64,000 nt of DNA, from positions 26,684,978 to 26,748,977 of the forward strand of contig CM068553.1 of assembly GCA_035048495.1 (NCBI GenBank). Reading direction: 5' to 3'. Positions 10,401 through 20,726 of this stretch are shown piece by piece; the first letter of the stretch is position 1; the number at the start of each line of letters is the position of its first letter. A model generated the notes under the pieces. It ran no database searches. It saw only the letters and a program-made list of their open reading frames with translations, and was not told the origin of the DNA. Source of the DNA: Euptelea pleiosperma. Taxonomy: Eukaryota; Streptophyta; Magnoliopsida; Ranunculales; Eupteleaceae. The position numbers and the translations under genes were made by a program.

Positions 10401-13206
10401 CCCATTTGCACAGAAGCGCTTGATTCATCGCCTTGAGGTTCTTGATTCCCAATATTTTGACTAACATTATTCAATTTTCCTTGTACGAAATAATCAAAAA
10501 ACACTATAACACAAAATATTCCGCGTAATATTGCAAAATTTCTACTGTAAGAGTAGAATACCTTATACCGCAAAATGGAAATATTCCGCAAAATAAAAGA
10601 AATTTAATACCTTGTCCACAATAAAGAAAAATCCTTTCGCAGACCGCGAGCTGAGCCCATGCAATGCCTAACTATTCACTAAGGTTTAGAATCTTCACCT
10701 TGTGCTTGTGAACGAATTCGGCATTTGCATCTGCAAGCATCATCTCAAACTCAACCTTCATGGCCGAGATTTTGTTTACAAGAACAGACTTGCTTGATTC
10801 CAATGACTTGGCTGAAGTGAACTGTAGATCAGATATGGTAATCTCGAGCTCTCTCTTCAGTTGCTTCACCTCAGTTACCAACTTCACAAGCTTTGTCCAA
10901 CTTCACCTAGACATGGAACTTTTTTATCTCATATAGTGCCTTGGGATACTCTTCCTTCTAATTATAAAAACGTCGAACGAGCTCAACAACAAGGACGCTA
11001 CTCTAAAGGGCATATACATCTATTAGAATGAGAGGACTGAAAAATGACAAAACTCAAAGTAGTAACCACCTCATAAAGGGATGGATATAGATTGTCCTCA
11101 ATATAGGTGAATGGAAGCTTGCCGACCTTACCAGTCTACAAGGTGTATCGACCCAAAAAAGAGAACACAACTAGCGTTTGCATTTAGAAAAAACAAAGAA
11201 GCAATCGTTAAATGTAAACCATTAACAACGAAGTTATGCATGTTTGCATTTTTAGATTTTTTTTTAAACCGCGTCTAAAACCTCAGATCTATGTCAAACA
11301 TTGACAAACATGTATGTATTATTGTTATATAGCTTACAACCCAAAAAGAAACTTTCCGTTAACTCCGCGTCTTTAACCATCCCTCGCTAGCTACTCAACC
11401 TTAAGTTAATACAAGTGAAACCCACCAAACATAATCAACAAGTGACATCAAGATTCAATCTTTGTATTGGCTCTCTACCAATGAAAATCCTTCCTTTCCC
11501 TCTTCCAAAGATATCATTGGATTTGGCTACACAAAACACATAGGTTCCTCATAAGCAATTTTTCACATAAACTGTGAAAATTTCCTACAAGCCCTTCTAA
11601 TTGTTCCACCTAATATGCAACCTTACTATTTTCTACCTTCTTCCCTTCATTTATATAGGGTGTTTCCTATCAAAAACAGATGAGGATTTGAGGACATTAA
11701 TAAGCATTTCCATTCACAGTCATGATGATGTCCTCCTATGGAGTACCTCCTTAAGTTCAAAACATTGCATGGTCCTTTAGATTTGTGTGGTGTGAATCTT
11801 GAGGACCATCAAGTCCTGTAAACCTAGGCAGCAGATGTATGTGTATTTATGTAACAAGGACACGGAACTTTTAGGGTTTTCACAATGTCATAGATGTCCA
11901 CACACGGACACATCCTAACACACATCTTGACATGTTTTCCAGTGTCATCCTTTATTTTAATTTTTTTTTTTAACAAATGATTTCAAAAGAGAGCTGGTGT
12001 GCTCCATCATCCACACAATACTTTGTAAAGTTGTTAAACACAGCCATAGTTATTTAATAGTATTCCCCATATAAAATCTACTTAAAATTACGATGTTACT
12101 GGATAGCTCCACGTTGTATAGATGTATCTCCATTTCCTTTCCTTATTTTTTAGAAGAAAATAATTTTGATTTGAATATAACTAAATATTATATTATAATA
12201 CATGTGTACAGACGTGTCTCATGTCGGGCTTCTTAAAGGCACCATGTCATACGTCGGACACCGACAAATGTATCCATGTGATTGTTACATAGGTGTGTGT
12301 GTGTGTGTATATATATATGTATTTACATTTATGTGTATGCTTGTGTGGGTGGACATGTGTATAGATAGCCGGATACAAGAAACAACAATGTTACAGCATA
12401 TGGGAGGGTTGCTAAAACGTACAAGCATAGAGCTTATAATTAGAGAGAGAAAAATTGAAAAATTGAATCAACGCACATTCAGAAGACATAGTACACAATG
12501 ATACGAACTCAAGTAACCATAACACCAATCAGTGACCGACGCATTTACTCTTATTCAAGAACAATTCAAGAATGAGAAAGAGAAGAATTCTAGAGTAACA
12601 GAGATAGTCAGTCAGTCGCCTACCTCACCGGCTTTAACAGTGATAACATGTGGAGTAAAAGCAATTCCAGTTGACCCTGTTACCAACCCTAAAAACAGAT
12701 GAGCACTAGTAGTATTCCGTACAACGCAGGATTAAAAAAAGAAAGACAGAGTAAGCACAAAACTTACCCAAGGCATCCAACTGCTGCTTCTTTCCGGATC
12801 CGGGGGGCCGCCCTCGGTTCCGCTTAAAATGCTGATCAGACGACGGGATATTGGGAGAATGAATGGGAGGCTCCGAAGAGAGAGAAGCCAATGCCAACGC
12901 CATGCCACCGTCGGATCCATACTTCCTCGGTCTTCCTCTTTTCTTCTTCATTGGCTCATCGCTGACCATGCTAAAACCGCAGGGTCTGAGGCCCGACGAT
13001 CCATCACCATGGTAGGACGGAAGGTCGGAGGAATCGGAGGGTCTGGATAAAGAAGAAGAAACCATCGAGTTAAAGGGAAGGCGCATGCTTTGCATTATCC
13101 CTGCAGAGGAGTTGGGACCCAGCATAGAACTGTAGGGGTTGGGGCCCACCATCATACCGGCGAGAGGTTCAGAAGAAGCTAATCTGCTGGCTTCCCGTGC
13201 ATCCAT
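4822..13206 (-). CDS. AHL: AT-hook motif nuclear-localized (AHL) protein, partial gene
   Basis: AHL proteins bind AT-rich DNA in the nucleus through AT-hooks and assemble through a PPC (DUF296) domain to regulate transcription. Three exons are visible: 12768-13206, 12624-12688 and 4822-4953; every junction has GT/AG and phases agree (439, 65 and 132 bases). The product starts MDAREASRLASSEPL, has a Ser/Pro/Gly-rich N-terminus and two AT-hooks (KKKRGRPRKYG and KRNRGRPPGSG). The PPC domain begins FTPHVITVKAGE and continues DVASKIMAFLQQGPR...ATSGGTVTYE. The two-hook, intron-containing layout fits the intron-bearing AHL class. Exons for the rest of the PPC domain (GRFEIL... region) and the C-terminus are absent from the window. 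Either intron 3 is long or the gene is truncated. I chose the ATG at 13206; an upstream in-frame GTG is not needed. Confidence 0.85.
4954..6640. other. AHL intron 2, left part: no gene seen
   Basis: Intron sequence with no convincing coding frame. It contains two head-to-tail TTAGGG telomere-like units (6013-6027), common as telo-boxes in plant DNA, and a CT microsatellite at its right end. Confidence 0.5.
6547..6586. repeat. CT dinucleotide microsatellite
   Basis: About 17 CT/TC units with one CC interruption, inside AHL intron 2. Confidence 0.9.
6650..7260 (+). pseudogene. LINE ORF1-type DUF4283 domain, broken
   Basis: Plant L1 ORF1 proteins bind the element RNA and start with a DUF4283 domain. 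Readable pieces, in order and across frame changes, are FLKKCLVGRLEG (about 6790), LGWHWNVPVGVKIRRL (about 6855), AMKMLRVGKRLMGK (about 6940), REVHEGWVRILGYLFIFG (about 7035) and FKIIWDICGGFVRIDGDTT (about 7100). The family has W-V-R-V-L-G-L-P-L-x-L-W then F-K-x-I-G-D-x-C-G-G-F at these points. A G15 run at 6717-6731, a stop near 6946 and another near 7030 break the frame. Confidence 0.6.
7438..7476. repeat. Homopolymer tract T13 then G26
   Basis: Thirteen T followed directly by twenty-six G. Shorter G runs lie at 6717-6731 and 30673-30684. Such a run can form a quadruplex and is prone to length error in sequencing. Confidence 0.9.
8371..9299. other. AHL intron 2, middle: no gene seen
   Basis: Very AT-rich sequence with no coding frame or recognisable repeat. 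Confidence 0.5.
9300..10467 (-). pseudogene. LINE ORF2 C-terminal part (5'-truncated L1)
   Basis: The tail of a plant L1 reverse transcriptase polyprotein. From 10467 the minus strand reads LGIKNLKAMNQALLCKWAWG, then WREIIAGKYG, IRFWEDLWRGEAPL and WIWTKDGSFS, the conserved block after the RT domain. Farther on, in shifted frames, come WRSSLGRLPW, a CxxC-H zinc-binding (zf-RVT) piece with FCWMCRHFGETT (about 9745-9780) and LGKERNQRAFDG (about 9540), the usual C-terminus. At least two frame changes separate these. The 3' end near 9300-9330 is A-rich on the minus strand. 5' truncation is normal for LINE copies. Confidence 0.75.
10468..12623. other. AHL intron 2, right part: no gene seen
   Basis: A minus-strand frame at 10672-10887 has heptad-like Leu/Lys/Glu spacing (KQLKRELEITISDLQ) and might be a transposon coiled-coil scrap. 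It has no start context or partner exons. GT/TA microsatellite at about 12293-12320. Nothing else recognised. Confidence 0.45.
12624..12688 (-). CDS. AHL: AHL exon 2 (start of PPC domain)
   Basis: A 65-bp exon between TGTTTTTAG (acceptor) and GTAGGCG (donor) on the minus strand. It encodes LVTGSTGIAFTPHVITVKAG and a final Glu, in phase with exon 1 across a 79-bp intron. FTPHVITV is the conserved opening of the plant PPC domain. Confidence 0.85.
12768..13206 (-). CDS. AHL: AHL exon 1 (both AT-hooks)
   Basis: Encodes 146 codons plus one base. The Ser-rich N-terminus is followed by a type-I-like hook, KKKRGRPRKYG, and a second hook, KRNRGRPPGSG, then KKQQLDALG, the usual exon end in this family. 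The donor reads GTAAGTT on the minus strand (12761-12767). Reading on into the intron would add a spurious hydrophobic tail. Confidence 0.88.
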
Positions 13207-13653
13207 TACCTTTTGATCTTTCACATCTGCTCAACAACTGCACTTGTTAAAAATGGCGACGAGAGAGGATTCTTTTTCTAGGGTTAAGCGGGAAAACGGT
13301 CCAGTATTTATTTAGGGTTTGAAAGAGTTTTTGTTTTTTTGACCTTTCACCTACCCAACCCTCGCCTTCCCGAGAATATGTATTGGTGAAGGACGCTGTT
13401 TGCCTCACCGAGGACATCCAGACGGTGGACGATCGATTGCGCGGTGTGTATCCCGAGGACTATCGGACAGTCTAAAAATAGGGAACAAGTTCTCTTGATA
13501 TTCAAACTAAAAAATCTTTTCTTGAAAGTGATGGCACAACATGTGGTCGTTAGCGAGCGGGACTGCGACACCCTCTTTTGTCTTTGACCGAACGAAGGCT
13601 CACCCGATTGTAACATGGGCTATGTTTACTAGGGCCATCACGTGCAATAGTGA

Positions 13654-13729
13654 TTGTAGGGTCTCATCAACTTTGATGACGGACCACAGTATTGTAGGGT
13701 CTTATCAACATTGATGACGGACCACATTA
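13654..13729. repeat. 38-bp tandem duplication
   Basis: Two adjacent copies of ATTGTAGGGTCTCATCAACT... ending GACGGACCACA, differing at a few bases. A related single piece (GTCATCAACATTGATAATGG) lies near 14057. Confidence 0.7.
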
Positions 13730-13744
13730 TGAGCCACGTGACAC

Positions 13745-13816
13745 ACTCTTGTAGACCACTAACCGAGTACTCTTGTAGACCACTAACCGAGTACTCTTGT
13801 AGACCACTAACCGAGT
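13745..13816. repeat. 24-bp tandem repeat, three copies
   Basis: Three identical copies of ACTCTTGTAGACCACTAACC + GAGT in a row. Perfect identity suggests a recent expansion. Confidence 0.9.
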
Positions 13817-14267
13817 GGATGTCTGGCCTATCCCTAAAAATGGACTTACATACCAAAATTCAACTTGATTAGTAATTTTTATCCATTAAATTAGAATCTT
13901 TTCTGTGATTTATTTATAACAGTAGATTTCAAGCATTATTTGGGGTTGTCAAATCCAAAGGTATGAAATCACTAATCAGGCTGCCACCAAGGGATGGGCC
14001 AAACATTCATCCGGTAAGTAGTCACTAAGAATATGCAATGTGGCCCACATAATGTTTGTCATCAACATTGATAATGGGCCTTCATCTTCAAAGTTCTACT
14101 CTGCCTAGGCAAGTGTCTTGTGAAGCCCATGTGGAGGGAATGCCCCAACCCCAATTTTGGCTTTAAAGTAGTATAGATAGATATATTGAAAAATTATCCT
14201 TTAAAAAATTCATAGGAGATTCAATCCACTAACTTTGATGAAAATACTCTTCAAAAAATTTCAAATA

Positions 14268-14460
14268 AAGTAGATGATAAGTTAAGAGAGTTATTTTACT
14301 CTTTTACCTTTCCCTCATCTCCATCCCGTCCCGCCCTATGGTTTCCATCCTCTCTCACCCCCCCTCCCCAAAGTAGATGATAAGTTAAGAGAGTTATTTA
14401 CTCTTTTACCTTTCCCTCATCTCCATCCCATCCCGCCCTATGGTTTCCATCCTCCCTCTC
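14268..14460. repeat. ~103-bp tandem duplication
   Basis: AAGTAGATGATAAGTTAAGA begins both copies (14268 and 14371). Both run through CTTTTACCTTTCCCTCATCT to TATGGTTTCCATCC, with one base-length change (TTATTTTACT versus TTATTTACT) and one substitution (CCCGTCCC versus CCCATCCC). Ends in a CT/CA microsatellite. Confidence 0.85.
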
Positions 14461-14744
14461 TCTCTCTCTCCACCACACACACACACGATTAAAATTAAAG
14501 AAAGGATAACTTGAGAAACCTTAAATTTGTTGTAAAATATATGTGTTCGACACCAATTGGATATTCAAGTGTTGATGTGTTCTTTTGGGCAGGCAACATT
14601 CAACTTTTCCGGACTGTTATAGTTCAAAAATTTCTCAATTTTTTTATGATTCTAGGGCATAATAGCCCATTTAATCCACACAAAAACATTATTAACTAAA
14701 TGAGGATTATGTGGGAAGATTTTAGAGGGTTTATTGGATATTTT

Positions 14745-17700
14745 TGGGGACGAAATGGCACCCATCCATGGCCGCCCAAACCAGCCAAGCTTGCTGGTTC
14801 GTTAATGGTGATTTCGGCTTCAAGAAGACAACCTCAAAAATAAAATAAAAAACTCATGTTGGGCCCTTCATTAAGGCCCATAATTTATATTAGAGCCCAT
14901 AAGTTATGTGGCTGGCCCAAACAAAATAAATAAATAAATAATATAATAATAATAATAATGAAAAATATAGCATTTTCGGTTTTGAGGACGTGTATCTTCC
15001 GGGAAGGAAAATATTTTCTAGCATTACTTAAAAATTTTCAAATCACTATATCTTGAGTTCTACAACTCGGAATCGAGCGATTCTTCAGTTGATTTTGGGT
15101 AAATTTTCGAGTAGAATCTTAATTTTAATAAATAAAAAAAATAATATATTTTTTTATTATTTTTATATTTTGAGATATTTAAAAAAAAAACATTTAAATA
15201 TAACAAAATTTTGGTTATATCTATATATTACTTATATATTATTATTTTATGTAATCTTAAGTTAGAAAGCTTAGTTATCTTTTAAAATTCAAAATTTTCC
15301 ACTAACAAGTTTTGGGAGAGGCTTGAATTTAAAAAAAAAAATTTAAATTAAAAGTTTTAAGGATCTTATTAAAATACTCATTTTCTTTCATTCAATAAAG
15401 GAAAATAGTGATTATATGTGGATTGATACGGATTTTGGATGATGATGGGACGAAAATTCCTAATTGATTGATATATGTGGTGTCTGAATTTCCCAACTTA
15501 GTGGGTGAGGGTAATAGACCGCCCGAGACTTAGAACTTAGTTAACAGATGATGGTGATAGACCGCCTGAGACTTAGAACTTGATTAGAGATTGATTAGGT
15601 GAGGGTGATAGACCGCCTGAGTTTTATATTGTGGATGATGAGTGTTACATGAGCTTCAAAGCGTAATAATTCGTATGAGGCAGCAAGCTGGTCCCAAGAC
15701 GACGGAACATATAAGATGTGACGGGGGAATTCAGTACACATATTTGCGTGTTAAAGTTTTAAAAAAAAGAGAGAGAGAAAGAAAGTTAATTTGATTAAAA
15801 ACCTTTAATTCTTATTTATATTATATTATGTATCACTAAGGTGATCTAGAAAAAAATTAATTGAATGTCTGATGAGTAGATTATTGCTAATTTCCGAAGA
15901 TGATAATTTGTTCTAAGATAACAATTGTGACTCTAGTCTCCTTGATGGTCATGGGGTGTCTTGGAGAATAGCATCACTGTTGATATCCAAGAAATTCTTT
16001 TTCTCTTTTCTAGAAGACCATTGTTTGTAGTGGTACGTCTTGGAAGTCTATATCTGATAGAGGTTTATATTGTATACCTCGATGAGGCAATAGACGCGAG
16101 GGGTATGGTTCATCGGTCCCTGGATAGTTTAAAGATCATTAAAATATCTGCAAATGTCGAACGATTGACCATCGTTGTTCTTTTGACCTGTGTATTCAGT
16201 GCCGTGGTCAAAGGCCTTCTCCTAAGCCTTAATTCATGGGCTTGCAGCGTGCTCCTCACACGCAGTGGCAAATCTTCGTCCAACTGCAAATCAGGATACC
16301 AACGGTGGGGTTCCACACTGGTTAAGTGTTGGAACAAGAGATATTTGCTAGACTAGGGCTGATACTAGTCGTGACCTCTTCACTCTATGATGAATAGACT
16401 ACCTGACTTGTGTGTTATTAGTTGATGATGGACAATATATAGACATATATGATTACTATTTAAATTGTTTAAATTTCAAGTTCTGTTGGTAAATTTTAAA
16501 TTCTATTTATTATTGTCAATTGAAATTGTTTAGTTGATTTATGTTTCTATCGATAAATGAAATTTGTAAAACCGCAATTTTATTTTCACTACTCATAAAC
16601 AGTTATGTATATGTAGTTTTACGTTTTATTAACCTACTGGGCAACCTTAATGGTTGCTTATAGTTTATTTATTATTTTCAATTTCTGTGGAGCCATTAGT
16701 TGAGGAGTTAGTACAGTTTGTTGGAGACGAATCTATCTACTACTTTTGTTGATTTATCTAGTGTGAGGGAAAGAGTAAGAAATATCAAATTTTGAGACAG
16801 TTGTGTGTTTATATATAATGTTTAGTTGTTTCCTTGTTTCATCAGATGTAAATTTTATTTTATTTCAATTGTACTTTTATCAGTCAGTTTATAAATATAT
16901 GTGAATCATTAAAGTACTATTTATATTTATGTCAATTAAGTTGTCCATATTATTGAACAATATTATAAGAACGACTATAATAAAGAAGATAAAAGACGTT
17001 TTCACACAAAACTCTGATAAATAGTTTAATTAAATTAATGAATGAATTGACCTAGAAACTTAGATATAACCCTTGTGCCTCGAGATACGACTCAAGATTT
17101 GTCGTTATCTTGGATCGAGTTTTGGGGCGCAACATAGGTCTTTAGGTAGTTATGTACAACCTTAAATGGTAAGAGTATTCATAGTGTTGGTTAAGGTACA
17201 AGCACTTGGATTGGTCTATAGGAAAGATTCGTTCAACCCTAAATCGAGGGTGCCTCAAGTGACTATTCGTTCAAACTCTAGGTCACCCCTCAGGTGTAAA
17301 CACCTACTATTAGTCAAGTGCAACATTTTAAAAGTCAGACTATGAGTCGATAAGAGTCAGTTATATGTTTATTATCATCACATTATATGGTTAATTAGAA
17401 ATATATATTCTTTTGCATGTTCGTTAATTATATTGGTAGATCTGTAAAAGATAATTGTTGTAGCTGTAATTTATTGATCTCCTTAATACGTATCTTTCGT
17501 AGATCCGTTCTTTAATATTTCATATATCCCTTATGCCATGTCCCCGTATTAGTTATATTGGTGGAAATATGGAGCATGTTGTTATGTATACCTACACACA
17601 TGCACCAGAAAGGTTTAATGTAGTTTTTACTTGTGAATCAGTTGGACTCACCCTTCATGGGTACTCTTTTTAAGGTCAGCACAGACGGTAAAATTGCACA

Positions 17701-17810
17701 CATGATCTTTTTAGATGCACTTGGATTACATGATAGTAGTTTTTATTTTGATAAATTCATATAGTGAGGACTGGGTTATATTACATCCAGCCATTTGGTT
17801 ACCTTTTTCA
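14745..17810 (+). mobile_element. Probable degraded gypsy LTR region
   Basis: No coding frame. Around 15045-15080 the text AATCACTATATCTTGAGTTC and TACAACTCGGAATCGAGCGA resembles U3 sequence of long-LTR chromovirus (Tekay-like) elements. About 15509-15632 holds three imperfect copies of 'GGTGATAGACCGCCTGAGAC', and 'GGACTCACCCTTCATGG' near 17644 fits a late LTR position. Ends and target duplication were not found, so extent and class are tentative. The ORF at 15961-16356 shows no family resemblance. Confidence 0.3.
15500..15635. repeat. Imperfect tandem repeat, three units
   Basis: Three units containing 'GTAATAGACCGCCCGAGAC', 'GTGATAGACCGCCTGAGAC' and 'GTGATAGACCGCCTGAGTT', each about 45-60 bp apart and most followed by TTAGAACTT. 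Confidence 0.7.
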
Positions 17811-18360
17811 CACTACAGGAAAAAAGACTTTCAGCGACGGCTGACGGTCGTTGCTAGAGCACGATTCACCTCTAGATATGAAATCACTACTTATATACCT
17901 TGAACTATAATCTACAAGAACATTGTTTAGTTTTAGTAAGGGGGGAAGTGTTAAAGATTTACCAGGTGTGAGTCGCTACCCGTTACTAAAAGGTATTACC
18001 CAACGGTCACCAAAAAAATGGTCGTCGCAAAAAAGTCATTTCTCGACATACGGTGCGCTGGAAAAACCATACATCGACGGTCTCGCCTATCGGTATATCA
18101 CATGTACAACGACGACCAGAAAATAGGCCATCGCTACAGAGGATTTATACCGACGGCCAAAACCGTCGGTAGATATTATAATAATTTTTTTGTGTACACA
18201 CAATTTACCGATGGACATGATCGTCGCTATAAGAGATCTATAGCGACGGCCTTAACCGTCACTAAAACTCATTATGTGTTTTTAATACCAAACGTTTACC
18301 AACGTCCAAGTGGCCGTCACTACAACGGTCATTTCCTTGTTCCATTTTATCAAAACAAAG
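17811..18360. mobile_element. CACTA-like element end with GCGACGG subterminal repeats
   Basis: Begins CACTACAGGAAAAAAG at 17811, a CACTA-type terminus. The next 500 bp contain many copies of a short motif in both orientations, such as GCGACGGC, ACCGTCGGTA, TAGCGACGGCC and ACCGTCACTA. Arrays of this motif are typical CACTA subterminal repeats. No clear matching right terminus (…TAGTG) was found. It may be a broken end or a decayed short element. Apparent ORFs here are repeat-driven. Confidence 0.5.
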
Positions 18361-18596
18361 TGTAGAAAATATAAAATTCAATATCTTAAATACTTAAGTT
18401 TCTACTATATTCACTGTTCTAAATTCAACAATGTTATAATAGTTTCAAAAATCAATCTGATAGAGTAGAAGACACGATCAATAAGCATCTAGGCCTTGCA
18501 AAAACAAATAAAAGTAAAATAATTAATATATGAAATGTTAAGATTCAATGTAAACGAAATGGAAATAAAAAGTTAACTTAAAATCGTGAAATTCTT

Positions 18597-19591
18597 AAAC
18601 CTATAACTAGCTACAGATTCTTAACTAGAGCTCTGTTTTTTACCCCGTCTCTTCCAACATATTTGTTTCAATACAATAGAAGTGTTGGAAGAGGTTTCAG
18701 GAGATTGGGACCTCGTTTGCCTAATATGGGCGTCGATGTCCTAAATTTGACTAAACTTAAAACCTTGAAATGTCTAAACTTATAACTGGCTACAGATTCC
18801 TAACTGGACCTCTGTTTTTTACCCCGTCTCTTTCAATATATTTGTTTCAACACAATAGAAGTATTGGAAGAGGTTTTAAGAGATTGTGACCTCGTTTGTC
18901 TGATTTGGGCATCGAAGTCCTAAATTTGACTTAACTTAAAACCTTGAAATGCCTAAACTTATAATTGGCTACAGATTTCTAACCGGACCTCTATTTTTTA
19001 TCTCGTCTCTTATAGCATATTTGTTTCAACACAATAAAAGTGTTAGAAGAGGTTTCGGGAGATTGGGACCTCGTTTGTCTGATTTGGGCGTCGAAGTCTT
19101 AAATTTGACTTAACTTAAAACTTTCAAATGTCAAAACCAAAATTGGCTACAGATTCCTAACAGGACCTCTGTTTTTAATCCCATTTTTTCTACCATATTT
19201 GTTTCAACACAATAGAAGTCTTGGAAGAGGTTTCGGGAGATTGGGACTCATTTGCCCGATTTGGGCATCAAGGTCCTAAATTTGACTTAACTTAAAGTCT
19301 TGAAATGCCTAAACCTATAACTGGCTACAGATTCCTAATCGGACCTCTATTTTTTACCCCATCTCTTCTAGAATATTTGTTTCAACACAATAGGAGTGTT
19401 GGAAGAGGTTTCGGGAGATTGGGACCTCGTTTGCCCGATTTTGACTTAACTTAAAACTTTGAAATGCCTAAACCTATAACTAGTTACAGATTCCTAATCG
19501 GACCTCTGTTTGTTACCCCGCCTCTTCTAGCATATTTATTTCAACACAATAAAAGTCTTAGAAGAGGTTTCGAGATTAGGACCTCATTTGC
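18597..19591 (+). repeat. 178-bp tandem repeat array (six copies) abutting an LTR
   Basis: The motif GGCTACAGATTCCTAAC or a close variant recurs at about 18608, 18787, 18965, 19143, 19321 and 19481. That gives periods of about 178-179 bp, with the last unit about 160 bp through a deletion. Each unit holds CCCCGTCTCTTC, TTTGTTTCAACACAATAGAA, GAAGAGGTTTCGGGAGATTG and GGACCTCGTTTGC. The array stops inside a unit exactly where an Athila/Tat-type LTR starts (19592). Tandem repeats in this 3' untranslated position are known for Tat-lineage elements. Confidence 0.85.
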
Positions 19592-19925
19592 TGATATTCG
19601 CTCAAAAGTGCTTATTTTAAGTATTATTCTTTTAACGATGTCACATTCTCCTTCATAAAACTTCTCTTTTCGTCGACTTTTCTACGTAAGAGTTTCTTCA
19701 TTACGTAGAACACACTTTTTATATGAAAATCGACTATTCACATGAATTAAACACATTTTGGAAAATCAAGATATAAAGTTGTTTTAATTAAGTCTCATTA
19801 CGTGTTTTTTCTATCGCAGAGATACCAATTGGACGATTCTAATGGAATGCAGACCCACAATCAACCTCAAGAGCCAATGACCAAAGTTAAAGAGCCAAAC
19901 AAGCTAAGGATAAAAAGATATATAC
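19592..19925 (+). mobile_element. Athila/Tat-like LTR, left part (before CACTA insertion)
   Basis: Starts TGATATTCGCTCAAAAGTGC. The first 300 bases align, with gaps, to the reverse complement of 46665 downward, the start of the solo LTR described below (shared TTTTCTACGTAAGAGT and CGTAGAACACACTTTT). So the start is real and the orientation is plus. Interrupted at 19925 by the CACTA element; continues at 30986. Confidence 0.7.
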
Positions 19926-20726
19926 CACTACAACAAAAATTGCCATTGATGGCGTTCGATATATGCCATAGAACGCATTGCTATTGTTTCTTTTATAGCG
20001 TTTTATGGAACGCCATAAATTTATGGCATTTGATAAATGCCTTCATTTACCAACATTTCATGAGGTTCTAAAAACCGAAACGCTATGAATGCTTAAAACA
20101 ATGACGTTTAGAGAATGCTGTAGAATCCTTATTAAATCTTGACGTTCATAAAATGCTATGGTCGGTCATGATTTCTGATTATACATGGCATTCTTTGTTT
20201 GCTTTAGAATTTTAAAGCATGGCATTCATATTTTTATAAACCATGGCATTTAAAAAAAGTTATAAACTCTTCCAAAAGCATGACGTTCGTAAAATGCTTT
20301 TGTGTCATAGATTTTTGTTAAGCATGGCCTTCTTTGAACGCTATAGAATTTTAAGCATCGCATTCATTTACACGTTATATTTTTTTAAGAAAAATTCTCC
20401 ATATAATGCTCTTACAAATATCCCTGTTAATTTTCTTAGTGAAAAGTCACATTCTCCTGTCTGTATAATTTTGTCACGTCTTCCATATATACATGTAAGA
20501 ATGCAATTCATTAACTTGCAAAAAAAAAAGAACATTATTACGAGTTGAAGGTAATTCCTCTTTTTTTTTCTTTCAATTCATAACCGAATCCAATAAATTA
20601 AAGATTCTTACTAATAAAATAGTATTGTTCAACAAAAGAAACTTCTAGTGTTGCAACATCGAAATGAAACAAATGTCAATTGTTTTACTTAAATTTGGAT
20701 CCTTAAACTGACAAAATTAAAAGACT

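Larger units (their letters stand above)
13207..14740. promoter_or_regulatory. AHL upstream region with tandem duplications
   Basis: Sequence directly upstream of the AHL start codon. It includes telo-box-like AACCCTA elements (about 13279 and 13311, read on the minus strand), which are common in plant promoters. Three separate short tandem duplications follow (listed separately). No second gene is visible; minus-strand frames at 13638-13856 are produced by the tandem repeats. Exact promoter elements cannot be assigned. Confidence 0.35.

Noticed and set aside
13638..13856. 72-aa minus-strand ORF with repeated SVSGLQEY
   Set aside because: Produced by the 24-bp tandem repeat being a multiple of three; no start context or homology.
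15961..16356. 131-aa plus-strand ORF as a gene
   Set aside because: No recognisable domain, no splice or promoter context, opposite-strand shadow frame, and located in probable LTR DNA.
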